Positions 35,610-44,066 of a DNA stretch of 64,000 nucleotides are shown here, piece by piece. This DNA comes from Bacillus wiedmannii. Its GTDB lineage: Bacteria > Bacillota > Bacilli > Bacillales > Bacillaceae_G. Position numbers and translations under genes: made by a program. Each line of letters starts with the position of its first letter. The stretch's first letter is position 1. The DNA is taken from contig NZ_LOBC01000024.1 of the NCBI RefSeq assembly GCF_001583695.1, forward strand, positions 1 to 64,000, written 5' to 3'. The notes below the pieces were generated by a model, which saw nothing but the letters and a program-made list of their open reading frames with translations, had not been told where the DNA came from and made no database searches.

Positions 35610-35864
35610 GTGAAGACGGTTATAGAAGGCGTGTATAGTCCTTGTTACGGGAAAGTAGAGAAGTTATTTGTTGAGGAAAGTTCTTACGTATACGAGTGGG
35701 AGAAATTAGCGTTAATTGAAACGATAGATAAACAGAAAGTAGAAATTAAGGTAGGGATCAGTGGGTATATCGAATCATTAGAAGTAGTAGAAGGACAAGC
35801 CATCGCTGATCAAAAGTTATTAATAACAGTGAGGGATGATCTTTTAATAACAGGTAGTGATTAA
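35610..35864 (+). CDS. stand-alone lipoyl/biotinyl-like domain protein
   Basis: The 84-residue protein has the fold pattern of a biotinyl/lipoyl carrier domain: VYSPCYGKVEKLFVEESSYVYEWEKLALIET, then a turn, then ISGYIESLEVVEGQAI. The turn that should hold the modified Lys reads ETIDKQKVEI, unlike biotin (MKM) and with one residue more than lipoyl (ETDKA). So it may carry lipoate, biotin or nothing. The GTG start has AAGGAGGAG upstream. It is the first gene after the sigma-54 promoter and precedes the permease gene, with which it is probably cotranscribed. Confidence 0.7.
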   Translation: MKTVIEGVYSPCYGKVEKLFVEESSYVYEWEKLALIETIDKQKVEIKVGISGYIESLEVVEGQAIADQKLLITVRDDLLITGSD

Positions 35865-35963
35865 TACTATGTATTTTGCTCTTTTCAATAATTATTCTTA
35901 TTATGGACAATTTTAAAAACGCTTACATGAAATGGGTTTCCAAAGGGAAGAGGGGGGAATTAT

Positions 35964-37385
35964 ATGATGGACCAAAACCAAGGGTTAAAAAGGGAATTGA
36001 AAAGCAGGCACATATTTATGATTGCACTTGGAGGAGTTATTGGTACCGGTCTTTTTTTAGGATCTGGGTATACAATCCATGAGGCTGGGCCTGGAGGAGC
36101 GATTGTAGCGTATCTTGTTGGAGGATTTGTTATGTATTTAACGATGCTCTGTCTTGGAGAGTTAGCTGTTGCGATGCCTGACGCAGGATCTTATCAAACT
36201 TATGCTACAAAGCACATTTCCCCTGCAGCGGGTTATGTAGTCGGCTGGATGTCATGGCTAAACTGGTCTGCTACGATAGGTATTGAACTGATTGCAGTTA
36301 GTATTTTAATGAAACGATGGTTTCCTGATGTACCGTCATGGATTTGGTGTGTAGCGTTTGCGGTGCTTCTCTTTGCTATCAATGCGTTATCTTCAAGAAG
36401 TTTTGCAGAAGTTGAATTTTGGTTTGCAAGTATTAAAGTAATTACAATCATTGCATTTATTATTTTAGGCGGGGCAGCAATGTTTGGTTTTCTAGATATG
36501 AAAGGAAATGAACCAGCACCGATGTTCTCTAGCTTTACTGATTATGGTGGGTTGTTTCCAAATGGATTATCAGCCATTTTAATTACGATGATTGCAGTTA
36601 ATTTTTCCTTCCAAGGAACGGAACTAGTTGGTATTGCAGCTGGAGAGAGTGAAAATCCAGAGAAAACGATTCCGAAGGCAATTAATAATACAGTTTGGCG
36701 TATACTTGTGTTCTTTGTATTATCTATTTTCATTCTTGCAGGCTTATTCCCTTGGCAGCAAGCAGGAGTGATAGAAAGTCCATTCGTAGTTGTATTTGAT
36801 AAAATTGGTATTCCTTATGCAGCCGATATTATAAATTTCGTTATTATTACAGCGGTTCTATCCGTTGCGAATTCAGGATTATATGCAACTTCTCGTATGC
36901 TATGGTCTATGTCTAATCAAGGAATGATTAGTCCAATTTTCGGTAAGTTATCTAAAAATGGTGTTCCTATTTATGCATTGATTGTAAGTACAATTGTAGG
37001 TTGCCTTTCATTACTATCAGGTATTTATGCGGAAGATACAGTTTATTTATGGCTACTTTCTATTGCCGGGTTCGGGGCAATATTAGTTTGGGCATCTATC
37101 GCTCTATCTAACTTATTGGCTAGAAGGTCATACATTAAGCAGGGCGGGGATGTAAAGGACTTGAAATTTAAAACACCGCTGTATCCATTCGTACCACTAC
37201 TTGCGTTAGTATTAAATGTAACAGTAATTGTTGGTATGGCTTTTATTCCAGAACAAAGAATGGCATTATATTGTGGTATTCCATTTATGATTGTTTGTTT
37301 ACTGTTTTACCGTGCGACAAGAAATAAGGCACGTAAGGTAGAACATATTGAAAAAACGAATACAACAGAGGCAGAAAGTTTGTAA
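35964..37385 (+). CDS. amino acid permease (APC family, RocE/LysP-like)
   Basis: The 473-residue protein has twelve membrane segments. The APC amino acid permease signature is near the start: HIFMIALGGVIGTGLFLGSG followed by EAGPGGAIVAYLVGG. TELVGIAAGESENPEKTIPKAI is near residue 213. The family imports amino acids with protons. AGGGGGG precedes the two ATGs at 35964/35967. It lies in the sigma-54 operon behind the lipoyl-like gene and ends in a strong terminator. The substrate cannot be read from sequence; the RocR-like regulator suggests an amino acid used as carbon or nitrogen source. Confidence 0.88.
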   Translation: MMDQNQGLKRELKSRHIFMIALGGVIGTGLFLGSGYTIHEAGPGGAIVAYLVGGFVMYLTMLCLGELAVAMPDAGSYQTYATKHISPAAGYVVGWMSWLNWSATIGIELIAVSILMKRWFPDVPSWIWCVAFAVLLFAINALSSRSFAEVEFWFASIKVITIIAFIILGGAAMFGFLDMKGNEPAPMFSSFTDYGGLFPNGLSAILITMIAVNFSFQGTELVGIAAGESENPEKTIPKAINNTVWRILVFFVLSIFILAGLFPWQQAGVIESPFVVVFDKIGIPYAADIINFVIITAVLSVANSGLYATSRMLWSMSNQGMISPIFGKLSKNGVPIYALIVSTIVGCLSLLSGIYAEDTVYLWLLSIAGFGAILVWASIALSNLLARRSYIKQGGDVKDLKFKTPLYPFVPLLALVLNVTVIVGMAFIPEQRMALYCGIPFMIVCLLFYRATRNKARKVEHIEKTNTTEAESL

Positions 37386-37405
37386 ATATATTAGAAACTT
37401 ATGCT

Positions 37406-37445
37406 AAAAAAAGAGACTGTAAAATTGTAAACAGTCTCTTTTTTT
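37406..37445 (+). terminator. intrinsic terminator after permease
   Basis: AAAAAGAGACTGT pairs with ACAGTCTCTTTTT over 10 bases. Confidence 0.85.
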
Positions 37446-37493
37446 GTGACAATAAAGCTGGAAACATACTATGTATGCAAAGGGGAATTAGCG

Positions 37494-38768
37494 ATGAATC
37501 AAGAAGTTTCACAGCTATTAGAACAGATTGATTTACGAAAAGATGAGTTACTAGAGCTTACAAAGACTTTAATTCGTTTTGAAACACCAGCACCGCCGGC
37601 GAGAAACACAAATGAGGCGCAAGAATTTGTTGCAGGTTTTCTAAGAAAACGAAATTTTAGTGTTGATAAATGGGATGTATATCCGAATGACCCGAACGTT
37701 GTTGGGGTAAGAAAAGGGCTAGAAAGTGACACACATAAAAGTCTTATTATTAATGGACATGTGGATGTAGCTGAAGTATCAGCAGATGAAGCGTGGGAAA
37801 CCAATCCGTTTGAGCCATTTATAAAAGATGGTTGGTTAGTTGGACGTGGTGCGGCGGATATGAAAGGAGGACTGGCTGGAGCACTATTTGCTATTCAACT
37901 TTTACAAGAAGCTGGCATTGAATTACCTGGAGATTTAATCTTTCAATCAGTAATTGGGGAAGAAGTTGGAGAAGCAGGTACACTTCAATGCTGCAAAAGA
38001 GGTTATGATGCTGATTTTGCAGTCGTAGTGGATACAAGTGATTTACATATGCAAGGACAGGGCGGCGTAATTACTGGATGGATTACTGTGAAAAGCCCCC
38101 AGACGTTTCATGATGCAACACGCAGGCAAATGATTCATGCTGGAGGACGTTTATTCGGAGCGAGTGCGATTGAAAAAATGATGAAAATTGTGCAAAGTTT
38201 ACAAGAATTAGAGCGTCATTGGGCAGTTATGAAAACATATGAAGGTTATCCATCTGGAACAACAACAATTAACCCAGCTGTTATTGAAGGCGGACGGCAT
38301 GCAGCGTTTATTGCGGATGAGTGCCGGTTATGGATAACGGTGCACTTCTATCCGAATGAAACACATGAACAAATAATAAAAGAAATTGAAGAGTATATTG
38401 AGAAAGTAGCGGCTGCTGATCCATGGTTAAGTGAAAATCCACCACAATTTAAGTGGGGCGGAGAATCAATGATTGTGGATCGTGGCGAAATTTTCCCTTC
38501 TTTAGAAGTAGATAGTGAACATGCAGCAGTAAAAACTCTTAGCTCAGTACACGAATCAATTCTATCTAAAAATGCAATTTTAGATATGTCTGCAACGGTA
38601 ACGGATGGTGGTTGGTTTAGTGAATTTCATATTCCAGCTGTTATTTACGGACCAGGTACATTAGAAGAAGCTCATTCAATAAATGAGAAAGTTGAAGTAG
38701 AACAGTTAATTGAATTTACAAAAGTAATAACAGCATTTATATATGAATGGTGTCACACGAAAAAATAG
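37494..38768 (+). CDS. M20-family amidohydrolase (ArgE/DapE/YodQ-like)
   Basis: The 424-residue M20 metallopeptidase has NGHVDVAEV (first metal His and Asp), GRGAADMKGGLAGALFA (bridging Asp) and IGEEVGEAGT (general-base Glu plus metal Glu). It probably hydrolyses an N-acyl or N-acetyl amino acid in the cytosol. The ATG at 37494 has AAAGGGGA upstream; an in-frame start at 37446 overlaps the terminator and is rejected. It stands just behind the permease but after a terminator, so it may be expressed by read-through or its own promoter. The substrate could be the amino acid derivative imported by the permease. Confidence 0.82.
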   Translation: MNQEVSQLLEQIDLRKDELLELTKTLIRFETPAPPARNTNEAQEFVAGFLRKRNFSVDKWDVYPNDPNVVGVRKGLESDTHKSLIINGHVDVAEVSADEAWETNPFEPFIKDGWLVGRGAADMKGGLAGALFAIQLLQEAGIELPGDLIFQSVIGEEVGEAGTLQCCKRGYDADFAVVVDTSDLHMQGQGGVITGWITVKSPQTFHDATRRQMIHAGGRLFGASAIEKMMKIVQSLQELERHWAVMKTYEGYPSGTTTINPAVIEGGRHAAFIADECRLWITVHFYPNETHEQIIKEIEEYIEKVAAADPWLSENPPQFKWGGESMIVDRGEIFPSLEVDSEHAAVKTLSSVHESILSKNAILDMSATVTDGGWFSEFHIPAVIYGPGTLEEAHSINEKVEVEQLIEFTKVITAFIYEWCHTKK

Positions 38769-38783
38769 ATTAGTGTGTTGAAA

Positions 38784-38816
38784 TCGTACAGGTATGTATA
38801 CTTGTACGACTTTTTA
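38784..38816 (+). terminator. terminator after M20 gene
   Basis: TCGTACAGGTAT pairs with ATACTTGTACGA (one G-U pair) and is followed by T. Confidence 0.75.
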
Positions 38817-38818
38817 GT

Positions 38819-38858
38819 GAACTATTTCAGAGTTGAACAGAAACAACTGAAATAGTTC
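38819..38858. terminator. hairpin before the convergent XRE gene
   Basis: GAACTATTTCAG pairs perfectly with CTGAAATAGTTC over 16 bases. T follows on the plus strand. It is the second hairpin in the 99-base intergenic gap. Confidence 0.6.
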
Positions 38859-38867
38859 TTTATTTTT

Positions 38868-39521
38868 CTATGTTTTTCGTTTTAGTTCGATTAATTTTTC
38901 TTTCGCTAATTCAACAGCAATTGCATCATCTAAATAGCCAATTGGAAAGAGATAGTCGGGAATAATATCTGTCGATAAAATGAAATACAGTAATGCGCCT
39001 CCAAGAACTGCACGCTCTTCTTTTGAGATAGTTTCATTGCAAAATTGTTGATACATATCGGTTAATTGTTCAATAAAAGGACCAGCGCTATCAATTTGTT
39101 CTAATTTACTCGCGAAACTTTCATGAATACGTTTTTCACCTTCTGTTGTCTGAGCATAGCGTTCATAGTTTTCAAGTTCTTGTTTTACGCGAGTTGTTGT
39201 ATAGTCGAAATCGAATAAGTTAGAGGATTGTAGCGTTTGCTGAATTGTATCAAGAGATGTGTACATATCCGTCTTTTCTTTATTAATGTGAGGAGAATCA
39301 GGATACATTTCATCAAATAACAATTGGGGTGGAACTTGCAAACACTCTGCAAATTTTTGTAGATGTTTTTGTTTTGGCGGTTGTTTACCATTCATAATTC
39401 TTGAGATTGTTGCGGGATCAATATTTGTATGCATTCCTAATTGACGCATGGATAAGGCACGTTCTTTTAAAAGTTTTTTTATTAATGTACTAAGCCGCTC
39501 ATTTGGGTTTTCTTTAGGCAT
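38868..39521 (-). CDS. XRE-type regulator fused to DUF1232
   Basis: The 217-residue protein has an N-terminal Cro/CI helix-turn-helix (about 8-62, ALSMRQLGMHTNIDPATISRIMNG), a charged helical middle, and a C-terminal DUF1232 module (about 165-205) with DIIPDYLFPIGYLDDA. DUF1232 often occurs in YkvA-like small membrane-associated proteins; here it is linked to DNA binding. AAAAGGAGTG precedes the ATG. No membrane segment is obvious apart from GGALLYFILSTDIIPDYLF. Probably a stress-type regulator; targets unknown. Confidence 0.78.
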   Translation of the reverse strand: MPKENPNERLSTLIKKLLKERALSMRQLGMHTNIDPATISRIMNGKQPPKQKHLQKFAECLQVPPQLLFDEMYPDSPHINKEKTDMYTSLDTIQQTLQSSNLFDFDYTTTRVKQELENYERYAQTTEGEKRIHESFASKLEQIDSAGPFIEQLTDMYQQFCNETISKEERAVLGGALLYFILSTDIIPDYLFPIGYLDDAIAVELAKEKLIELKRKT

Positions 39522-39651
39522 AGTGAAGGCACTCCTTTTTTATTGTTGAAAAAATGTTGAGCATTTCTTACATGTATATGAAACAGACAGGCACAGTTGC
39601 TCAACATTTTCATAATATGCATTGAAAAGTGAGAAAAAGGGGTGGCTATTT

Positions 39652-40263
39652 ATGAGTACGGCAGGTCTATTTTCAATTTTTTTAATCGGTATTGCTTCTA
39701 ATTTAGATAATGCAGGTGTTGGGATTGCATATGGCATTCTTAAAATTCGAATTTCGTGGCTTAACAATTTTATCATCGCATTTTTTGGTTTTTTATTTAC
39801 TTTATTAGCTGGCTTTTTTGGGAACTGGATAGCGTTATTTATTTCAGAGTTTACTGCAAACCTAATTGGAGCAATCGTTTTAGGTATAATCGGTGTGTTT
39901 ATTTTGTGCCAGCCTTTCTTGGGGCAAAGAAATACTGTAGGTTCTAAAGATGGTAATGTACTTATGGGAATTTTACGTGATCCAGAAAAAGCAGATTTTG
40001 ATGGTTCTAAAACAATTAGTTTTTCAGAAGCAATTGTTTTAGGGGTTGCGTTGTCTATTAATAATATTGCAGGTGGATTTGACGCGGGGGTAACAAACTT
40101 GAATCTGTGGCTTACAGCAACTATTTCTGGGGTGTTTAGTTTTATTTGTATTAGTGGTTTTGCTTATGTAGGAAAACGATTTTTAGCAGAATACTTAGGG
40201 AAATGGGCTACTGTTATTGCGGGCGTGCTATTAATTCTTATTGGGATCGATCAGTTGTTGTAA
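39652..40263 (+). CDS. ytaF: sporulation membrane protein YtaF (MntP-like)
   Basis: The 203-residue protein has six membrane segments. SNLDNAGVGIAYGI at the start and ALSINNIAGGFDAGV in the second half form the two repeat motifs (N/D-N-xx-G) of the YtaF/MntP family. YtaF is a sporulation gene in B. subtilis, and MntP exports Mn2+ in E. coli, so cation transport is plausible. The ATG at 39652 has AAGGGGTGG upstream and is chosen over the frame start at 39622. Confidence 0.85.
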   Translation: MSTAGLFSIFLIGIASNLDNAGVGIAYGILKIRISWLNNFIIAFFGFLFTLLAGFFGNWIALFISEFTANLIGAIVLGIIGVFILCQPFLGQRNTVGSKDGNVLMGILRDPEKADFDGSKTISFSEAIVLGVALSINNIAGGFDAGVTNLNLWLTATISGVFSFICISGFAYVGKRFLAEYLGKWATVIAGVLLILIGIDQLL

Positions 40264-40345
40264 GGAGAACAGAAAACAATGTTCGAGTATTTCCTTGGAA
40301 ATACGGCAAAGGATTGCATATGTCGACGTACTTTTCCCCATACTA

Positions 40346-40380
40346 ATACGGATTTCTTTTAAAGAAAGGGGGATCCGTAT
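40346..40380 (+). promoter_or_regulatory. nested hairpin around the ribosome binding site of 40379
   Basis: ATACGGAT (40346-40353) pairs with ATCCGTAT (40373-40380), and TTCTTT (40354-40359) pairs with AAAGAA (40361-40366). The GGGGG ribosome binding site is left as an inner bulge and the first two bases of the ATG are in the stem. This could limit translation. Confidence 0.6.
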
Positions 40381-40537
40381 GGGACGCGGAAAAGCATTTG
40401 ATCATAAGAAAAAAGGGCATGACCATCAACCGCCTAAAGGTGCGTTCATTCATAAAGATGTAAATGAACATACTTTAGAAGAGGAAGAACTACCAGTAAA
40501 TATTGAAACGTATAAAAATAGTTTGAAAAAACATTAA
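40379..40537 (+). CDS. 52-residue His/Lys-rich hypothetical protein
   Basis: The small, basic, hydrophilic protein starts MGRGKAFDHKKKGHDHQPPKG and ends YKNSLKKH. The HKKKGHDH segment could bind metal. AAAGGGGG lies 7 bases before the ATG and both are enclosed in a hairpin (40346-40380). A terminator follows. I do not recognise a family, although similar small basic proteins occur in Bacillus spores. Confidence 0.65.
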   Translation: MGRGKAFDHKKKGHDHQPPKGAFIHKDVNEHTLEEEELPVNIETYKNSLKKH

Positions 40538-40560
40538 AAGCACCTACATAGGTGCTTTTT
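40536..40560. terminator. bidirectional terminator
   Basis: AAAAGCACCTA pairs with TAGGTGCTTTT over two bases. Confidence 0.82.
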
Positions 40561-40901
40561 CAACGTATATCTTCAATTAGTTGTTCCGATTCTTCATGCA
40601 TACTGTATTCACTTAACACTTGAATGCAAAGCCACTTTAATTCTTCGATAGTATGTTCAAGTTCTTCAGGAAGCACATGATGAATGTCTTCAAGTCCCAT
40701 TCCGAAATGAATAAGTTCAAGTACTTGATCATCGATGTTCCGATCCATTAGTAGTTCAAGTACTTCTAAATTGAATATGTATCGGTGAGCTTCATCGAGT
40801 GAAACCACTTTTAACTTCAAGCTTTCTACAATACTCAATATAAAAAGAAGAATCGTTTTTTCAAGAACAGGCTGTTTTTCCATTTGAAATATTAGTTTCA
40901 T
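40560..40901 (-). CDS. helical hypothetical protein, possibly DUF3969
   Basis: The 113-residue acidic, all-helical protein has LELIHFGMGLEDIHHVLPEELEHTIEEL near the C terminus. It resembles the DUF3969 family in pattern, but I am not certain. GGAGGTGTG precedes the ATG. Soluble, no catalytic motif visible. Convergent with the small basic-protein gene and divergent from the micro-frame at 40963. Confidence 0.6.
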   Translation of the reverse strand: MKLIFQMEKQPVLEKTILLFILSIVESLKLKVVSLDEAHRYIFNLEVLELLMDRNIDDQVLELIHFGMGLEDIHHVLPEELEHTIEELKWLCIQVLSEYSMHEESEQLIEDIR

Positions 40902-40962
40902 CTTTCACACCTCCACATATAGCGCTAGGTTGTACTATATTATTCAGGAGGGGGGAGCAAAT

Positions 40963-41019
40963 ATGCATGATATAGAGAAACTTTTAGTACTGTTTTGTAA
41001 GGGGATGGATAGCGGATAA
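40963..41019 (+). CDS. possible 18-residue microprotein
   Basis: A frame MHDIEKLLVLFCKGMDSG starts at ATG 40963, preceded by the very strong site AGGAGGGGGG (about 7 bases). It ends at TAA 41019. It could be a micro-peptide, a leader, or the remnant of a longer gene. Only the ribosome binding site speaks for expression. Confidence 0.3.
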   Translation: MHDIEKLLVLFCKGMDSG

Positions 41020-41040
41020 AGTTGAGGTTTTTATGAAATG

Positions 41041-41066
41041 AAAAAATCCTGCTAGTATAGCAGGAT
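41041..41066 (-). terminator. terminator after glsA
   Basis: ATCCTGCTA, GTA, TAGCAGGAT is followed by T on the minus strand. Confidence 0.82.
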
Positions 41067-41075
41067 AACTCTGAA

Positions 41076-42005
41076 TTAAAAAATGCTCCAACCTTCTTGA
41101 GCAGAAAGAAGTTCAAGAATTTTAAAACCAGCGATACTATTTCCGTTTGCATCTAAAGCCGGTCCGAAAATGCCAATTCCCATTTCTCCTTTTACGCAGC
41201 CGAAAATACCACCAGCTACACCACTTTTGGCTGGAATACCAACACGAATCGCAAATTCACCAGACTCGTTATACATACCGCATGTAACCATGAATGTTTT
41301 ACAGATTTTTGTAATATGTTTAGGGATAATTTGCTTTTTCTTATATGGATCATAGCCATCCATCGCAAAAATTAAGCCAATACGTGCTAAATCGATACAG
41401 TTTACTTCAACTGCACATTGACGAGTGTATAAATCCATAAGTTCTTCGATGTCACAATCGATAATTCCGTTTTGTTTCATGTAGTAACAAAGTGAACGGT
41501 TTAAGTAAGCTGTCTCTAATTCTGAATTGGCAACTTTAGAAGAATAATTAATGGTAGGATTATCTGTTATTTCACGTACAAAATGAAGGATGCGCTCCAT
41601 TTTTTTTTCATTATCTTTTCCTGTTAACATGCTTGTAATAGCTAGTGCCCCCGCATTAATCATTGGATTAAGTGGTTTGGATGGGCTTGTTGTTTCTAAC
41701 TTAATAATAGAGTTGAATGGATCACCAGTTGGTTCCATTCCAACTTTAGAAAATACATATTCTTCACCACGATCTAAAAGGGCAAGTGCAAGTGTAATTA
41801 CTTTTGAAATACTTTGAAGAGTAAATAGTGTTTGTGAGTTGCCAGCATGGATATATTCTGTTTCTTTATGGAAAATGGCAATCCCTAAATCGTCTGGATT
41901 TGCATTTCCTAGTTCGGGGATATAAGTAGCAAGCTTTCCTTTTTTCGTATATGGTTTTACTTGTTCTAACAACTGTTGTAAGTTGTTTGTTTCAATGCAC
42001 TGCAT
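41076..42005 (-). CDS. glsA: glutaminase
   Basis: The 309-residue serine-dependent glutaminase has a beta-lactamase-like fold and converts glutamine to glutamate and ammonia. [15 protein letters not shown] (about 60-74) holds the catalytic Ser-x-x-Lys. INAGALAI and [19 protein letters not shown] are family blocks, and [20 protein letters not shown] is near the end. AGGAG is about 12 bases from the ATG. A single-gene unit with its own terminator. B. subtilis has two glutaminases (YbgJ and YlaM types); which one this matches is not settled here. Confidence 0.92.
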   Translation of the reverse strand: MQCIETNNLQQLLEQVKPYTKKGKLATYIPELGNANPDDLGIAIFHKETEYIHAGNSQTLFTLQSISKVITLALALLDRGEEYVFSKVGMEPTGDPFNSIIKLETTSPSKPLNPMINAGALAITSMLTGKDNEKKMERILHFVREITDNPTINYSSKVANSELETAYLNRSLCYYMKQNGIIDCDIEELMDLYTRQCAVEVNCIDLARIGLIFAMDGYDPYKKKQIIPKHITKICKTFMVTCGMYNESGEFAIRVGIPAKSGVAGGIFGCVKGEMGIGIFGPALDANGNSIAGFKILELLSAQEGWSIF

Positions 42006-42263
42006 AGTACCAACGCTCCTATTTCGAATTAACTACGTTTACTTTTCCCGATATGCTCGGAAATAAATAATAACATGAAAAGGTGGAATGATAAAACGAA
42101 AGTTACATGTTCTATAGTGGGTCTTTCATTTTGATAATTCTATATTGAAAAAGGAGAATTTTCCTTTTATATAACAGTTTGGAAATAGGAGGTTTATCCA
42201 TAAAAAATTCAAAAATAAAAACTACACATCTATACAACTATATGTTATTATGGTTATGTAAAT

Positions 42264-42277
42264 AGAAAGCGTTTTCT
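42264..42277. promoter_or_regulatory. cre site 1 (CcpA) at nagP promoter
   Basis: AGAAAGCGTTTTCT is close to the palindromic cre sequence TGAAAGCGCTTTCA. It overlaps the -35 region of the promoter whose -10 is at 42288. Confidence 0.72.
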
Positions 42278-42287
42278 AAGGCGTACT

Positions 42288-42293
42288 TATAAT
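42288..42293 (+). promoter_or_regulatory. -10 box of nagP
   Basis: TATAAT lies 37 bases before the start codon; the -35 region is covered by cre site 1 and is weak (GAAAGC). The rest of the 324-base gap upstream holds a small AAAAGG/CCTTTT dyad near 42148 and nothing else clear. Confidence 0.6.
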
Positions 42294-42306
42294 GATAACG
42301 ATTTCA
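42293..42306. promoter_or_regulatory. cre site 2 (CcpA) overlapping nagP -10
   Basis: TGATAACGATTTCA fits the consensus TGWNANCGNTNWCA at every fixed position. It starts on the last base of the -10 box, so CcpA bound here should repress. Confidence 0.72.
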
Positions 42307-42329
42307 TAAATTTGATAGGGGGAATTAAA

Positions 42330-43823
42330 ATGTTGCAGTTTCTACAACGTATTGGTAAAGCATTAATGCTTCCAATCGCCGTACTACCAGCAGCAGGATT
42401 ATTGCTTCGTTTAGGACAAGAAGACGTATTTAACATTCCTGTTATGGCACAGGCCGGTGCAGCAATTTTTGATAATTTAGCACTTATTTTTGCAATTGGT
42501 GTTGCAATCGGTTTGTCTATTGATGGTAGTGGAGCAGCTGGACTTGCCGGAGCAATCGGATATCTTGTTTTACAAAATACAACGAATGCTCTAAGTAAGA
42601 CATATTCAGCAGCAGAGTTAAATGATAAATTAAAAAGTGTTCAAGATTTAGTAGGTTCAGTAGATCCAACTAAATTAGCAGATACAATGACAAAGGTTTC
42701 AAAAGCAGCGGCGTTAACGCCGAAAATTAATATGGCCATACTCGGTGGTATTATTGCAGGGGTTGTTGCGGGATTACTATACAACAAATTCCATAAGATT
42801 AAACTACCAGAATGGTTAGGATTCTTTGCAGGAAAACGTTTCGTACCAATCATTACTTCAATCGTAATGCTTCTTTTAGGATTAGTATTCGGTCAAATTT
42901 GGCCAACGATTCAAAGTGGTATTGATTCAGTAGCACATGGCATCGTGAACTTAGGTTCAATTGGTGCTGGTTTATTCGGATTATTAAACCGTTTATTAAT
43001 TCCAATCGGTTTACACCACGTAATGAACACATACTTCTGGTTCGTACTTGGTGACTTTACAAATGCAGCTGGCGATATCGTTCATGGTGATATTGCACGC
43101 TTCTTTGCAAAAGATCCATCAGCAGGTATGTTTATGACTGGTTTCTTCCCAATCATGATGTTCGGTTTACCAGCAGCATGTTTCGCAATGATTGCAGCTG
43201 CTAAACCAGAAAAACGTAAAATGGTTACAGGTATGTTAGGTGGTCTAGCATTAACTTCATTCTTAACTGGTATTACAGAACCAATTGAATTCTCATTCAT
43301 GTTCTTATCACCAGTATTATATGGAATTCATGCTGTATTAACAGGTCTGTCTCTATTCATTACAACAACACTCGGCATTCACGATGGTTTCTCATTTAGT
43401 GCCGGAGCAATCGATTACTTCTTAAACTTCGGTATTGCAACAAAACCATTGTTACTAGCAGGAATCGGTTTAATTTACGCAGCAATTTACTTTGTAGTAT
43501 TCTACTTCTTAATTAAGAAGTTCGACCTAAAAACTCCTGGTCGTGAAGACGAAGAGGAACTAGCTGAAGGTGAAGAAGCTCCAGTGGCAGGTTCACTTGG
43601 TGAAACTTACGTAGCAGCTTTAGGTGGAAAAGAAAACTTAACAGTTATTGATAACTGTGCAACACGTCTACGCTTACAAGTGAAAGATGCTGGTCAAGTA
43701 AACGAAGCAGCATTAAAACGTGCTGGTGCAAAAGGTGTTATGAAATTAAGTAACACGAGTGTCCAAGTTATCGTAGGTACAAATGTTGAATCTGTTGCCG
43801 ATGATATGAAAAAACACGTATAA
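42330..43823 (+). CDS. nagP: PTS N-acetylglucosamine-type EIICB component
   Basis: The 497-residue PTS permease has a membrane EIIC domain (about 1-385; MLQFLQRIGKALMLPIAVLPAAGLL start, GLHHVMNTYFWF, GITEPIEFSFMF) fused to an EIIB domain whose phosphorylated Cys is in VIDNCATRLRLQV (about 440). It imports and phosphorylates a sugar; the sequence pattern fits GlcNAc (NagP/NagE) better than glucose PtsG. The ATG at 42330 has AGGGGG upstream. Two cre sites at the promoter indicate CcpA repression. No EIIA domain is present, so EIIA must come from another protein. Confidence 0.87.
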   Translation: MLQFLQRIGKALMLPIAVLPAAGLLLRLGQEDVFNIPVMAQAGAAIFDNLALIFAIGVAIGLSIDGSGAAGLAGAIGYLVLQNTTNALSKTYSAAELNDKLKSVQDLVGSVDPTKLADTMTKVSKAAALTPKINMAILGGIIAGVVAGLLYNKFHKIKLPEWLGFFAGKRFVPIITSIVMLLLGLVFGQIWPTIQSGIDSVAHGIVNLGSIGAGLFGLLNRLLIPIGLHHVMNTYFWFVLGDFTNAAGDIVHGDIARFFAKDPSAGMFMTGFFPIMMFGLPAACFAMIAAAKPEKRKMVTGMLGGLALTSFLTGITEPIEFSFMFLSPVLYGIHAVLTGLSLFITTTLGIHDGFSFSAGAIDYFLNFGIATKPLLLAGIGLIYAAIYFVVFYFLIKKFDLKTPGREDEEELAEGEEAPVAGSLGETYVAALGGKENLTVIDNCATRLRLQVKDAGQVNEAALKRAGAKGVMKLSNTSVQVIVGTNVESVADDMKKHV

Positions 43824-43834
43824 ATAATGAGATA

Positions 43835-43890
43835 AGAGGATATCCCAAAAGATTGATAACATCAATTTTTTTAGAGGATATCCTCTTTTT
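43835..43890 (+). terminator. double terminator after nagP
   Basis: An inner hairpin ATTGAT/ATCAAT with T tail sits inside an outer AGAGGATATCC/GGATATCCTCT pairing that is also followed by T. Confidence 0.78.
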
Positions 43891-44066
43891 ATGTTAACAA
43901 TTTAACGGGAATCTTACTTTTGTAAATTTTCTTTTTCTTTTTTATACATATAGGTTGGTAATATGTGCAGTGCGTGATAAAGTAGTGATGTTATAGAATA
44001 GATTATCCATAATATAGGGAAAAGATTTAAAGTAAATTATCGGTAAATAAGGGGAAAAGGGCAATC

